A stretch of 64,000 nt of DNA from Planctomycetota bacterium (GCA_016776905.1 JADHSM010000006.1:102084-166083); one strand, 5' to 3'; counted from the first letter of the stretch, positions 17,891 to 26,683 are shown. Numbers and translations: made by a program. Notes: a model not told the origin generated them from the sequence alone.

Positions 17891-18328
17891 ATGGCTGTTT
17901 GGGTGGGTGTTGATCCAGGAGAGAAAAGAATCGGTCTCGCACGCGGAGATGCGTTGGGCTTTCTATCGACACCCAGAGGTGTCGTCCCTAAGAAAGAAGA
18001 TCTCCTCCGTTGGATCCAAGAGATGGACGAAGAGTATGAAGTTTCAGGAGTTATTATAGGTTGTCCCAGAAACATGGACGGTTCTTTTGGGCCGATGGCA
18101 ATGCGGTCACTGAAACTGGTTCGCTGGTTGAGAGATCAGATATCAGCACCGGTATTTCTTTGGGATGAACGCTTAACAACCAGTCAGGCTCAAGGGTATG
18201 GGGGGCACGCGGCCATCGACGAAAAGGCTGCTGCTATCTTGCTACAGTCCTATTTGGACGCTGGAACTCCACCTGCAGAAGACCCTCCAGGATTACTAGA
18301 GGCTGAAAATGAGCAGGATTCGGCCTGA
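17891..18328 (+). CDS. ruvX: RuvX/YqgF-family putative Holliday junction resolvase
   Basis: 145 residues of RNase H-like fold. The family includes proteins implicated in rRNA 5'-end processing and Holliday junction resolution; which applies here is unknown. The catalytic acids are in place: VGVDPGEKRIG (Asp8), WDERLTT (Asp92-Glu93) and AAIDEKAAAILLQSYL (Asp110). It starts directly after the manC stop (TAAATG). The C-terminal ~20 residues are acidic and Pro-rich, beyond the usual end of the domain. Confidence 0.92.
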   Translation: MAVWVGVDPGEKRIGLARGDALGFLSTPRGVVPKKEDLLRWIQEMDEEYEVSGVIIGCPRNMDGSFGPMAMRSLKLVRWLRDQISAPVFLWDERLTTSQAQGYGGHAAIDEKAAAILLQSYLDAGTPPAEDPPGLLEAENEQDSA

Positions 18329-18474
18329 AAACGGCAATTCTGAGGAGAATACCCACAATTTCTTGCCCTTCTGAGCCCTCCCTGTAGCATTCATCACTTG
18401 GGAAGGTTCAAGCTGGAGCTGTTGGAGTGTTTCCACGCCAGTGAGGGCCACTAGAGACAAGGTATTGTCGATCG

Positions 18475-18744
18475 ATGAGCATTACAGCTGAACGCAAGTC
18501 CGAATTGATCCAAGAGTTTAAGACTTCGGAAAATGACCGAGGTTCTTCGCAGATTCAAGTGGCAATTCTTACAGAGAGAATTCGTAACATCACGGATCAT
18601 CTGCGTACGATGAAGAAAGATTATGCGAGTCGTCGCGGTCTTCTTGTCCTCGTAGGAAAAAGAACCCGTCTTCTCAAGTATCTTCAACGTACGAACCGTA
18701 ATGAGTACCTGCGTATGATCGAAGCTCTGGGATTGCGTCGCTAG
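18475..18744 (+). CDS. rpsO: 30S ribosomal protein S15
   Basis: 89 residues, the usual S15 length. The hallmark NITDHLRTMKKDYASRRGLL and the terminal YLRMIEALGLRR are clear. S15 binds the central domain of 16S rRNA early in 30S assembly. The 146-base leader before it may hold the known type of S15 autoregulatory structure, but I cannot identify one by eye. pnp follows after 252 bases, the classic rpsO-pnp arrangement. Confidence 0.98.
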   Translation: MSITAERKSELIQEFKTSENDRGSSQIQVAILTERIRNITDHLRTMKKDYASRRGLLVLVGKRTRLLKYLQRTNRNEYLRMIEALGLRR

Positions 18745-18970
18745 GACTGGCAAAGCCTGATTCGTCAAGTTTTCTGTTTCGGCGAGCCAGTGATAACTGT
18801 CCTTTTCGTCATCCGACGATCTACCTGGAAACCTAGATGATTCTCCTCTCTCACGGGTTGTTTGAGAATCAGCCAGCATATCCGTTACGTTTTATCATGC
18901 GTGGCCGGGTTTCCTCCGAACATGAGTTAAAGAAAAAGTAGTGATAAAAGAATGAGGCGCAAGAAGCGTC

Positions 18971-18994
18971 GGTAGCAAGGGCTACCAGGAGGAT
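18971..18994 (+). promoter_or_regulatory. Hairpin abutting the pnp ribosome binding site
   Basis: GGTAGC and GCTACC form a perfect 6-base stem with loop AAGG, directly followed by AGGAGGAT (18987-18994) and the ATG at 18997. A second weaker GCGC/GCGT pairing lies just before it. PNPase is autoregulated through leader structure in E. coli, so this is a candidate regulatory element. Confidence 0.5.
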
Positions 18995-18996
18995 AG

Positions 18997-21219
18997 ATGA
19001 CACACATCGTATCGAAAGAAGTTGGGGGAAGAACCCTCAGCATAGAAACCGGTCTCATCGCGAAGCAGGCTGCCGGTTCGACCATTGTTCGTTGGGGCGA
19101 TTGCGCAGTTTTCTGTGCTGTTACTTGGGGAGAGCCTCGTTATGGAGGCGACTTTTTCCCACTGACCGTCGATTACCGTGAGAACAATTATGCCGCAGGA
19201 AAAATTCCAGGTGGATTTTTCAAAAGAGAAGGACGTCCGACAACAAAGGAAGTCCTGACCTCCAGATTGATTGATCGCCCTGTCAGGCCTTTGTTCCCAG
19301 ATGGGTTCCTCAAGGACGTGTCCGTTGCTACGGCTGTCCTTTCTGCTGACCGGGAGAACGATACAGACATCTTGGCGATGATTTGTGCCTCTGCAGCACT
19401 ATCCATCTCTGAATTGCCATTCCAGGGCCCTATTGGGTCTGTCCGCATTGGACGAGTCAATGGTGAGTTCGTCGTCAATCCAAATCACGAATTGCGTGAC
19501 CAAAGTGATATCGACCTCGTTGTCGCTGCTACGCGTGAGGCCATCGTCATGGTTGAAGCGGGCGCACTTGAAGTCGATGAATCAGTAATGATCGATGCAC
19601 TTGAGTTGGCGCACACTGAATGCCGACTTGTGATCGACATGATCGATGAACTGGTCTCTTTGGCAGGAAAGCCAAAGATGGAGTTTGTTGCTCCAGAGGT
19701 CGATGAAGATCTGAAGAGTACAGTTCATGGTCTTGCTTACGATCGATTGCGCGAAGCGATTAAAATTACGGGTAAGCACGAGAAGAGCCGTGCCATGTCT
19801 GTCGTATGCAAAGATGTGATTGAATCACTTTGCCCGGCAGACAAGATCGCAGCCGGGGATTGTCCTGATCCAAAAGAGATCAGCTCATTCTTGAATGGCG
19901 TAAAGAAGAAAGTCGAAAGAGATCTGATCATTCAGGAGTCAAAGCGTTCTGATGGTCGTGGTCTTTCCGATATTCGTAATATCGATACTGAATTGAGTTT
20001 TCTTCCAAGAACTCATGGTTCGTCCGTGTTTACGCGTGGTGAAACTCAAGCGATCGTGACTGCAACTTTGGGAACCTCTTTTGATGAGCAGCGTATTGAC
20101 GGCCTCATTGATGAGAAACGTGAGCGTTTCATGTTGCACTACAATTTCCCAGCATATTGTGTGGGAGAATCATGGCCTAACCGTGGTCCGAAAAGACGCG
20201 AAATCGGTCATGGTGCGCTTGCTGAGAGAGCCATTCGCTCTGTATTGCCTGATCACGATGACTTCCCTTACACCCTTAGAGTTGTCAGTGACATTACTGA
20301 ATCAAACGGATCGTCTTCCATGGCGAGTGTTTGTGGTGGCGTCCTTGCTCTGATGGATGCAGGCGTTCCTTTGAAGCGACCCGTGGCTGGAATCGCCATG
20401 GGCCTCATCGAAGACGGTGATAACCATTTCGTGCTCTCTGATATCTTGGGTAGCGAAGATCACCATGGTGACATGGATTTCAAAGTTACCGGTACTCAGA
20501 AAGGCATCACTGCCCTTCAAATGGACGTGAAGATTTCCGGATTGAGTCGAGAACTCATGGGTCGTGCTCTTGAGCAAGCCAAAGAGGGTCGTATTCATAT
20601 CCTGAGAGAAATGTTGAAGAAGTTGGATCGTCCGAGAGAAGAGGTTTCTCCTCTTGCTCCCAAGATTATGCGAATCAACATCAATCCCGAAAAAATCGGT
20701 ATTGTCATCGGCCCTTCAGGCAAAGTCATCAAAGGGATTCAAGAATCCACCGGTGCTACTATCGAAATCGCAGATACAGGTACCATCACCATCTGGGGTA
20801 AAGACAACGAGAGTGCTAGCGCAGCTCGCGAGCAAATCGAGATGTTGACTCAAGATGTCGAAGTGGGACGTGTATACGACGGTAAGGTCGTTTCCATCAA
20901 AGATTTCGGTTGTTTCGTCGAAGTGCTACCTGGCCAAGAAGGTCTGGTTCACGTTTCAGAACTCTCTGCTGAATATGTCGATGACGTCAGTTCTGTCGTC
21001 AAGCGTGGAGATGCTCTCCGAGTGAAGGTTCTGGAGAGTGATCCTCAAGGTCGCCTGCGTCTTTCGCATAAAGCCGTTTTGATCGACGAGGGTAAAATTG
21101 AGCCTTCTGCCGTGAGTCAGGGATCTGACCGTGGCGGAGACCGTGGCGGAGATCGTGGACGCGGTGGAGATCGTGGACGCGGCGGAGATCGTGGCGGAGA
21201 TCGCGGCGGACGACGCTAA
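18997..21219 (+). CDS. pnp: Polyribonucleotide nucleotidyltransferase (PNPase) with an RGG-rich tail
   Basis: 740 residues. It degrades RNA 3'-5' with phosphate and can also add tails. Domains in order: first RNase PH domain (from residue ~10), helical domain, second RNase PH domain (KRSDGRGLSDIRNID onward, with GETQAIVTATLGT), KH domain (IGIVIGPSGKVIKGIQEST) and S1 domain (VGRVYDGKVVSIKDFGCFVE). FFKREGRPTTKEVLTSRLID is the family signature. The last ~32 residues are a run of GGDRG and RGRGGDRG units, an RGG-like tail that could add RNA or protein contacts. AGGAGG precedes the start. It may work with RNase Y encoded upstream. Confidence 0.98.
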   Translation: MTHIVSKEVGGRTLSIETGLIAKQAAGSTIVRWGDCAVFCAVTWGEPRYGGDFFPLTVDYRENNYAAGKIPGGFFKREGRPTTKEVLTSRLIDRPVRPLFPDGFLKDVSVATAVLSADRENDTDILAMICASAALSISELPFQGPIGSVRIGRVNGEFVVNPNHELRDQSDIDLVVAATREAIVMVEAGALEVDESVMIDALELAHTECRLVIDMIDELVSLAGKPKMEFVAPEVDEDLKSTVHGLAYDRLREAIKITGKHEKSRAMSVVCKDVIESLCPADKIAAGDCPDPKEISSFLNGVKKKVERDLIIQESKRSDGRGLSDIRNIDTELSFLPRTHGSSVFTRGETQAIVTATLGTSFDEQRIDGLIDEKRERFMLHYNFPAYCVGESWPNRGPKRREIGHGALAERAIRSVLPDHDDFPYTLRVVSDITESNGSSSMASVCGGVLALMDAGVPLKRPVAGIAMGLIEDGDNHFVLSDILGSEDHHGDMDFKVTGTQKGITALQMDVKISGLSRELMGRALEQAKEGRIHILREMLKKLDRPREEVSPLAPKIMRININPEKIGIVIGPSGKVIKGIQESTGATIEIADTGTITIWGKDNESASAAREQIEMLTQDVEVGRVYDGKVVSIKDFGCFVEVLPGQEGLVHVSELSAEYVDDVSSVVKRGDALRVKVLESDPQGRLRLSHKAVLIDEGKIEPSAVSQGSDRGGDRGGDRGRGGDRGRGGDRGGDRGGRR
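21125..21216 (+). repeat. In-frame repeats coding the RGG tail of PNPase
   Basis: Imperfect units of GACCGTGGCGGA / GATCGTGGACGCGGTGGA (12 and about 21 bases) are repeated about six times and end at the stop codon. The repeat length is a multiple of three, so gain or loss of units would change tail length without a frameshift. Confidence 0.8.
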
Positions 21220-21243
21220 TCACAATTTGCTTTTAGAGTCTAG

Positions 21244-21275
21244 AGGGGCAATCCTTACGGGGTTGCCCCTTTTTT
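21244..21275 (+). terminator. Intrinsic terminator after pnp
   Basis: AGGGGCAA pairs with TTGCCCCT, extended by CC/GG across a short loop, and is followed by six T residues. It lies 25 bases after the pnp stop and just before the ribosome site of the next gene. Confidence 0.88.
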
Positions 21276-21289
21276 CGTGGAGCTGCCAA

Positions 21290-22792
21290 ATGACTCGAAG
21301 TGTTTTTACTAATGTTCTGAGGTATCCATGTTCCTCAGGTGAACCTCAAGACCTCTTCATTTCGAATGGGCTTGTCCAGGGTTGGTATCCTTCTGGATCT
21401 GTGGCCCTTTCTCAGGACGACATCGTTCACGATATGAATGGGCATTGGATATGCTCCACTTTTGTTGATAGTCACTTACATCTTCTCTATACCGAGCAGT
21501 ATCACCGGCAGATTCAGGTCCAAAATTTAATAAGTACTCAACTTGAGCAAATTTTGTCGGAGAGTTTGTCCGAGACCATCATTGGACATGGTTGGCGAGA
21601 TCCTTTCCCGGAAACTCTCGGTCCTGATCCGAGGAGATTTTTGGATACGTATGGGAATGGGCGACCCGTACTGCTTTGGAATGCTGACTTTCACCGAGTG
21701 CTTGTTTCTTCCGCTGTACTTGAGCTCTCAGGATTCAACGCCTGTGAGCACTCGGGAATCCTAGTGGAACTCGAGGCTGAGAAAGCTTGGAGCGTTATCA
21801 AACCGGATCCGGCACAAGATGTTCCTGGAGCTTGTCAGAGGTTGTTGAGGAATGGTATCTCAGCAGCCACGACATTTGATAGAGGCGAATCTATCAAGGC
21901 ATTGACGGAGACTTCACCAGGCGACTTTGGTGTTTATGTTCGTCATGGTGTGCCTGAAGAAGAATTTATTGAGTCCTGTAAGAATGAGATTCCAAAACCA
22001 TGGGGGAGTCGTCATGACGACTTCGCTGCCCGTTGGATAAAAATATTCCTGGATGGGACATTGGGATCTCGAACTGCATGGATGAAGTCTGATTATTCTG
22101 ATGACCCGGGGAACACTGGAGTCGTTCGGAGATCAGGTGAATCCCTAACCCAGACAGCCATCACCGCTGGGGCCGCAGGTTGGGGATTAGCAATTCATGC
22201 CATTGGTGACGCTGCTGTAGCAGAAGCGTCGCGTGCGATCTCAGTAGCGAGATCCCGAAGAGAGTCTGTCACGATTTCCGATCGTATCGAGCATTTACAG
22301 TTATTAGATCCTGCTGATATTCCACGGATTCGATCTTCAGGTGCAGTTGCGTCTTTGCAGCCATGCCATCTTTACGAAGATCGTCAATGGATGCGTTCTC
22401 GTTGGGGACTTCGATCGGATCATGCCATTCCTTTTCGAGAACTCCTCGATGAGAGCATTCCTGTCATCACGGGAACAGACGCTCCCGTTGAATCTTTAGA
22501 TCCTTGGGCAGATATATATGCCGCGGTAAACCGGATGGATAGAAATGGGAATGAAAAGGCTGAAGGGCCGAATCAGAGGGTTCAATTCAGGGAGGCGTTT
22601 CACTCAAAAACAGCAGGAGCTGCAGAAGCCAATTATCTTCCAGAAGGATATGGCACACTCGCTTCAGGATCTTCGGCAGACTTTCAGATATTGGATCGTA
22701 ATCCGGAAGCGGTGACGTGCCTTGAAGATTCAGGGTTGTCTCAGGTCTATACTCGTGGAGTGTTGCGTTGGAGCAAAGGTGAGTGCGAATGA
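21290..22792 (+). CDS. Amidohydrolase family 3 protein (YtcJ-like)
   Basis: 500 residues from the ATG at 21290 (GGAG seven bases upstream); longer forms would run back through pnp and the terminator. It is a metal-dependent hydrolase of the amidohydrolase superfamily. The visible metal and active-site elements are VDSHLHLLY (His-x-His), GHGWRDPFPE, NADFHRVLVSS, IKIFLDGTLGSRTAWM, LAIHAIGDAAV (His), RIEHLQLL (His) and TGTDAPVESLDPW (Asp). There is no signal peptide, so it is cytoplasmic. Substrates in this family vary widely (amides, esters, carbamates) and cannot be assigned here. The stop overlaps the start of the membrane dipeptidase gene (ATGA), suggesting the two act in one peptide or amide degradation step. 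Confidence 0.9.
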   Translation: MTRSVFTNVLRYPCSSGEPQDLFISNGLVQGWYPSGSVALSQDDIVHDMNGHWICSTFVDSHLHLLYTEQYHRQIQVQNLISTQLEQILSESLSETIIGHGWRDPFPETLGPDPRRFLDTYGNGRPVLLWNADFHRVLVSSAVLELSGFNACEHSGILVELEAEKAWSVIKPDPAQDVPGACQRLLRNGISAATTFDRGESIKALTETSPGDFGVYVRHGVPEEEFIESCKNEIPKPWGSRHDDFAARWIKIFLDGTLGSRTAWMKSDYSDDPGNTGVVRRSGESLTQTAITAGAAGWGLAIHAIGDAAVAEASRAISVARSRRESVTISDRIEHLQLLDPADIPRIRSSGAVASLQPCHLYEDRQWMRSRWGLRSDHAIPFRELLDESIPVITGTDAPVESLDPWADIYAAVNRMDRNGNEKAEGPNQRVQFREAFHSKTAGAAEANYLPEGYGTLASGSSADFQILDRNPEAVTCLEDSGLSQVYTRGVLRWSKGECE

Positions 22793-22815
22793 ATGAATCG
22801 CGAATGAATGAATAT
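22786..22815 (+). repeat. 15-bp tandem duplication at the dipeptidase start
   Basis: CGAATGAATGAATCG is followed at once by CGAATGAATGAATAT, duplicating five codons and the start codon (encoded MNESR then MNEYR). Confidence 0.8.
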
Positions 22816-23736
22816 AGAGTCGATCTTCACGTCGATACACTCTCTAAGCTGGCGGAGCATGGGGGAGCCTTAACACCTCAAAGACCAAATTTCCATGTCG
22901 ATGCTCATAAGTGTCAACTTTCAAAAATGTCGTTAATTGGGTCTGCTATTTTTACAGTGGATGGCCATCCTGACCCTTGGGGACATTGTTTGAAATTGTT
23001 GGAAGAACGAAATCGTCTCCATGCTGATAAACATCAGCCGTTTCGCATCGTGACTCATCCTGATCAAGTCGATGCATTGCCCGCTGGAACGACTGGACTC
23101 CTGACGACTATTGAAAATGGAATAGTTCTCGAAGGGCGTGTCGAACGTTTACATGACTTGCATGAACAGGGTGTGCGTGTATTGGGGCTTGTTTGGAATG
23201 GAGCCAATAATCTGGCTCAGGGTTGTCTGCAGGATACCGGTGAAGGTTTGACGCCATTTGGGGTGACTGTTGTGAAAGAGGCTGCAAAATTAGGCTGGGC
23301 GATAGACGTGTCCCATCTGAACCCCGCGGGGGTTCTGGAGCTGTGCCAGTTAGAGGTCCCCGTTTTGGCGACGCATTCCAACTGTAAAAGTATTCACAAC
23401 TGTCCTCGAAATCTTGATCCCGAAATGTTGTCTGCCTTGGCCAATATTGAGGCTGTCGTAGGCGTGAATATTTATCCTCCTTTTTTAGGAGGCGATCATG
23501 ACATGTCGACATTTTTAAATCATGTCGAAGAGTTGGAGCAAGTTCTCGGTAAAGATTCTGTTTGCTTAGGTACTGATTTGGACGGCATCGATGATGCGAT
23601 GACTGGATTTCGAGATTATCGCGATTTAGATCAGCTTTATGATTTTCTCGAAGCCTCTGAAGAGGGTCGAGGTCTTCGCGTTCTTGGGAACAACTTTATG
23701 AGTTTCTGGCGTAAATGGGCCATGCCCACCTCTTAA
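22789..23736 (+). CDS. Membrane dipeptidase (renal dipeptidase family, M19)
   Basis: About 315 residues. The family is a zinc-dependent dipeptidase with a TIM barrel that cleaves dipeptides, including D-amino acid forms. Metal ligands are recognisable: DLHVDTL (His-x-Asp), TTIENG (bridging Glu), DVSHLNP (His), LATHSNCKSIHNCPRN (His) and GTDLDGID (Asp). No signal peptide is present, so it is cytoplasmic despite the family name. Two in-frame ATG codons (22789 and 22804) arise from a 15-base tandem duplication at the start; the first overlaps the amidohydrolase stop, and I use it. It ends in a four-base convergent overlap with the next gene. Confidence 0.93.
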   Translation: MNESRMNEYRVDLHVDTLSKLAEHGGALTPQRPNFHVDAHKCQLSKMSLIGSAIFTVDGHPDPWGHCLKLLEERNRLHADKHQPFRIVTHPDQVDALPAGTTGLLTTIENGIVLEGRVERLHDLHEQGVRVLGLVWNGANNLAQGCLQDTGEGLTPFGVTVVKEAAKLGWAIDVSHLNPAGVLELCQLEVPVLATHSNCKSIHNCPRNLDPEMLSALANIEAVVGVNIYPPFLGGDHDMSTFLNHVEELEQVLGKDSVCLGTDLDGIDDAMTGFRDYRDLDQLYDFLEASEEGRGLRVLGNNFMSFWRKWAMPTS

Positions 23737-24977
23737 GATGATTCCTCTTTATCTTGTGCAGATCCAGGAGCGTTCCAACGCCTCATGATTTCTTCCTTGA
23801 AGGTCATGAAGTCGTGATCTTCAATCGGAGTCCAGCGTCTTCTTTGTATTCGGTTGAGTATGGCGTCGGGACTATATCTGACACTTGTTACGTGAATTCC
23901 ATTTCGGGTAAAGACATGAATCCTGCCATGGGGACCTCGAACGATAATCGTCGATTCTCGTCGATCGACGAGCGTATCCCCGCGCTTACTGGCGAGAACG
24001 TCTGTGCTTGCAGCAGACGTGGGCCTGTCGGGATCTGCCACTCTCATGTCGGCATGCCTCGTTCTTCGATCGTGACGTCTTTGGAGCGTTCCTAGCAGGG
24101 ACTGCGCCTCGTTCATGACCGCCATGACTAGTTTTCTTGATTCTTTGAGAGGCATGCGTTTTCCCTCTCTCGCTCGGGATTCAATCGCCTCTTGTGCCCC
24201 AATCAGCATGGAACGAATAGCAGAAATCCATCTTGCTAAGGGAGTGTTCTCTTCTTGTCCCAACATGGTGGGGAGATGAAGTGGAGCGGGTGGAGTGGAG
24301 ATGAAATTCCAACGGTATTTGGGTATGCCTCTCGCCGTCATGGTTTCTAACAACATCGCCGTGATGGCCAGATGGTCCATTTCACGGTCTCCCCGAATTA
24401 GCGGGAATCCTCCAGCGAGGAGACACCCGACGGGATGCGCGAAGGTTGTACCTTCAATATATTCTTGAAGGACGTCACCGAGTAAGGCATCTCCGGAAAC
24501 GACAACAGCCATCGGTTTTAACTGATCCCCATGCAAATGATCGAGAAGTTCAGGCTCTTCGGAGAGTAAGAAGGTGGTAATGTTTTTCCAGATGGGAATT
24601 CCTGTAGGGGACCAACCTGAAAAAATTGAGTGTCCGTCCTCTGGGGTCGAGTGCTCGCAACTCGGTTGATGGCACCAATAACAATGTGCATGGCCTGACC
24701 GATGACCATATAACTCCGTTTCGCCCTCTACTCGTAGTGCTTCAACTTGCTGAACGAGCGATCGGGCAAAAGCTCGGGAGTTCTTGTGGATATTTTGAGT
24801 GAGATGGATGGGGAATCGAAGGTTCACTTCAATTTCATCCGGAAGACCATCCATCGCTTCGCTACCTCTCAGTTGAAGTAGCGATCTGACGAGCCCTTGG
24901 ATTCTTTTGTGAATCTCCTCAGCAGCTCTTGAACGATGCTCTGGCTTCTTGGGTCTGTTTTTATTGGGTTTTGACAT
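23733..24977 (-). CDS. Protein of unknown function with a Cys/His cluster
   Basis: 414 residues from the ATG at 24977 (AAGGAA upstream on the minus strand); upstream codons up to 25088 lack a site. I recognise no family. The N-terminus is basic (SKPNKNRPKKPEHRSR). Residues ~97-109 read HCYWCHQPSCEH, giving Cys99, Cys102, Cys107 and His109, a plausible zinc knuckle. The middle has a hydrophobic core (AVVVSGDALLGDVL, VGCLLAGGFPL). The C-terminal third is basic with IIVRGPHGRIHVFTRNGIHVTSVRYSP, followed by RIQRRRWTPI. No signal or membrane segment is present, so it is cytoplasmic. It could be nucleic-acid binding from its basic ends, but that is inference. Confidence 0.75.
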   Translation of the reverse strand: MSKPNKNRPKKPEHRSRAAEEIHKRIQGLVRSLLQLRGSEAMDGLPDEIEVNLRFPIHLTQNIHKNSRAFARSLVQQVEALRVEGETELYGHRSGHAHCYWCHQPSCEHSTPEDGHSIFSGWSPTGIPIWKNITTFLLSEEPELLDHLHGDQLKPMAVVVSGDALLGDVLQEYIEGTTFAHPVGCLLAGGFPLIRGDREMDHLAITAMLLETMTARGIPKYRWNFISTPPAPLHLPTMLGQEENTPLARWISAIRSMLIGAQEAIESRAREGKRMPLKESRKLVMAVMNEAQSLLGTLQRRHDRRTRHADMRVADPDRPTSAASTDVLASKRGDTLVDRRESTIIVRGPHGRIHVFTRNGIHVTSVRYSPDAILNRIQRRRWTPIEDHDFMTFKEEIMRRWNAPGSAQDKEESS

Positions 24978-25093
24978 CAAAATTTCCTTATTGAAATAGT
25001 ACGAGGGGATGAGGACTGAGCCAACCTTGCGTTTGATCGTTGTTGGATCTAATCTCTTCTCACACACACACACAGGGAATCGTGGCAATTGTG

Positions 25094-26605
25094 ATGAGAG
25101 TCCAAAATAGAATGATACTTTTCAACCTGAGGGTGATTCTCGTATCACTGTTCATTCTCAACAGTGGTTTGGGGTTTTCGACCTCGTGGGCATTCAGCTT
25201 CGAATCAGAAGTTTCTCAAAGTCCTCTGTCGCTGGTCAAAAAAGATCTTCGTGCCCAATTTGTTGCTTTAGCAGAGAAGAATAAGTTGAGGGCGAGTGAA
25301 GTATCATTTTCGTTAATTGTTCCCGGATATGGCACTGTTTCTCATCGATCGGAAGAGTCTCGTACTCCGGCTTCGACGATGAAGTTATTGGTCGCAGCCG
25401 CGGCGATGGACTTGTTGGGGCCCGATCATAATTTCGTGACTCGCCTTTTAGGTTCCGGGGATATTCGGGAAGGCGTGTTGTTTGGAAACCTGATCGTTGA
25501 GGGGCGTGGCGACCCGGCGGTTTGTGGCCGTGAAAAAAGTGGTGATCCTCTTTGGGAACTCCGTTCTTGGGTCGCTTCTCTTCGCGATCTCGGAATCAGT
25601 TCTATCGACGGAGAAATTTTAGCAGATGATCGGTACCTTGCCGGATCCGGGATTCATCCCGATTGGCCCACGAATGAGTTGGCGCGTTGGTATTATGCGC
25701 CCTCAGGGAGTTTGAACCTCAATGACAATTGCCTCGATGTTCAAATCGGACCCGTCGTAAATGGCAAAGTGGCTGTATCGATACTGCCTTCCCAGCCATT
25801 GGCTCAGTTGTCGAATAAACTGAAGATATGCGTCGATCCCAAAAAGCATCTTTATCACATCGCTCGACCAGGATCTTCGTGGTCTATTTCTGTCTCAGGT
25901 CGTTTCTTAGCGACAGCGGGAGCTCGAATTGAATATGTATCAGTGCCTGATCCCGCTGAGAACTTTAGTACTATTTTCACGCAGTTGCTCCAGGACTCTG
26001 GGATCAAAGTGTTGGGGAATGATTATCCGATATCGGCTGACCTGACGCCCAGTGAAGACTTGATGCACATCGATGAAGTGAACCACTCTCTGGCATCCCG
26101 GTTGCCTGTAATGCTAAAGAACAGTCAAAATCTTTATGCCGAATCGATGTTTCGAGTGTTGGGACGTGAATCTGGTGGAACAGGTGATCATGCTTCTTCA
26201 CAGATCATTCTGCAAAATTGGGTGGCTGAGAATATCCCCGGAGAATTCGCCGTGGTGTGCAGGGATGGATCGGGCCTTTCGAAGAAGAATCGCCTGACCA
26301 CCGATTTTCTCGTGAAGCTTCTAGGGTGGGTCGATCAGCAACCCTGGTCCGAAGTCTTCTTCTCAGCACTTCCGGTTTCTGGCATCGACGGAACGCTTGA
26401 AAAAAGAATGACGGCAAAATCACTTCGAGGAAAAGTTTACGCCAAAACTGGAACATTGAAGAACGCCTCGGGATTGGCGGGGTATTTGAAGGCTGATCAG
26501 CAAGACGAGTCCGTTGTCTTTGCTTTTCTGTACGATGGGCGTCCTGGCATCGTTTATAGAGCCCGGAAATGGCAGGATGCCTGTCTTTCCCTGATCCAAA
26601 AATAA
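25094..26605 (+). CDS. dacB: D-alanyl-D-alanine carboxypeptidase/endopeptidase (PBP4, DacB family)
   Basis: About 503 residues. A signal peptide (LVSLFILNSGLGFSTSWAF) directs it to the periplasm. The three penicillin-binding motifs are present in order: S-x-x-K in TPASTMKLL, S-x-N in KNSQNLYAESM, and K-T-G in AKTGTLKNASGLAGYL. The large insert between the first two motifs, including IVEGRGDPAV and LADDRYLAGSGIHPDWP, is typical of the PBP4 type. It trims or cuts peptidoglycan cross-links. The start is uncertain: ATG 25094 is chosen, while GTG 25082 has AGGGA only three bases ahead. Peptidoglycan remodelling fits other genes here (dipeptide epimerase, SPOR-like, SH3b). Confidence 0.92.
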   Translation: MRVQNRMILFNLRVILVSLFILNSGLGFSTSWAFSFESEVSQSPLSLVKKDLRAQFVALAEKNKLRASEVSFSLIVPGYGTVSHRSEESRTPASTMKLLVAAAAMDLLGPDHNFVTRLLGSGDIREGVLFGNLIVEGRGDPAVCGREKSGDPLWELRSWVASLRDLGISSIDGEILADDRYLAGSGIHPDWPTNELARWYYAPSGSLNLNDNCLDVQIGPVVNGKVAVSILPSQPLAQLSNKLKICVDPKKHLYHIARPGSSWSISVSGRFLATAGARIEYVSVPDPAENFSTIFTQLLQDSGIKVLGNDYPISADLTPSEDLMHIDEVNHSLASRLPVMLKNSQNLYAESMFRVLGRESGGTGDHASSQIILQNWVAENIPGEFAVVCRDGSGLSKKNRLTTDFLVKLLGWVDQQPWSEVFFSALPVSGIDGTLEKRMTAKSLRGKVYAKTGTLKNASGLAGYLKADQQDESVVFAFLYDGRPGIVYRARKWQDACLSLIQK

Positions 26606-26668
26606 CTCGCGGCTGAGCCTTCTCATGGGACCTCGGGGACTCTATATGTGGACCTACCTGTCTAGATA

Positions 26669-26683
26669 TGGCACCCCCCTGTA
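26669..26683 (+). promoter_or_regulatory. Possible sigma54-type -24/-12 promoter
   Basis: TGGCAC is a perfect -24 element. Five bases later TGTA stands where TTGC is expected, so the -12 element is poor. It lies about 80 bases before a sigma54 activator gene, which could be self-regulated. The match is partial. Confidence 0.25.

Noticed and set aside
21131..21289. Long N-terminal extension of the amidohydrolase
   Set aside because: It is an out-of-frame reading of the PNPase RGG repeats and crosses the terminator.
25061..25074. (CA)7 dinucleotide run before the PBP4 gene
   Set aside because: It is short, and I see no phase-variation arrangement since it lies before both candidate starts and the coding frame is not affected.
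26669..26683. Claim of a firm sigma54 promoter
   Set aside because: The -12 element lacks the GC dinucleotide, so it is listed only as a weak possibility.
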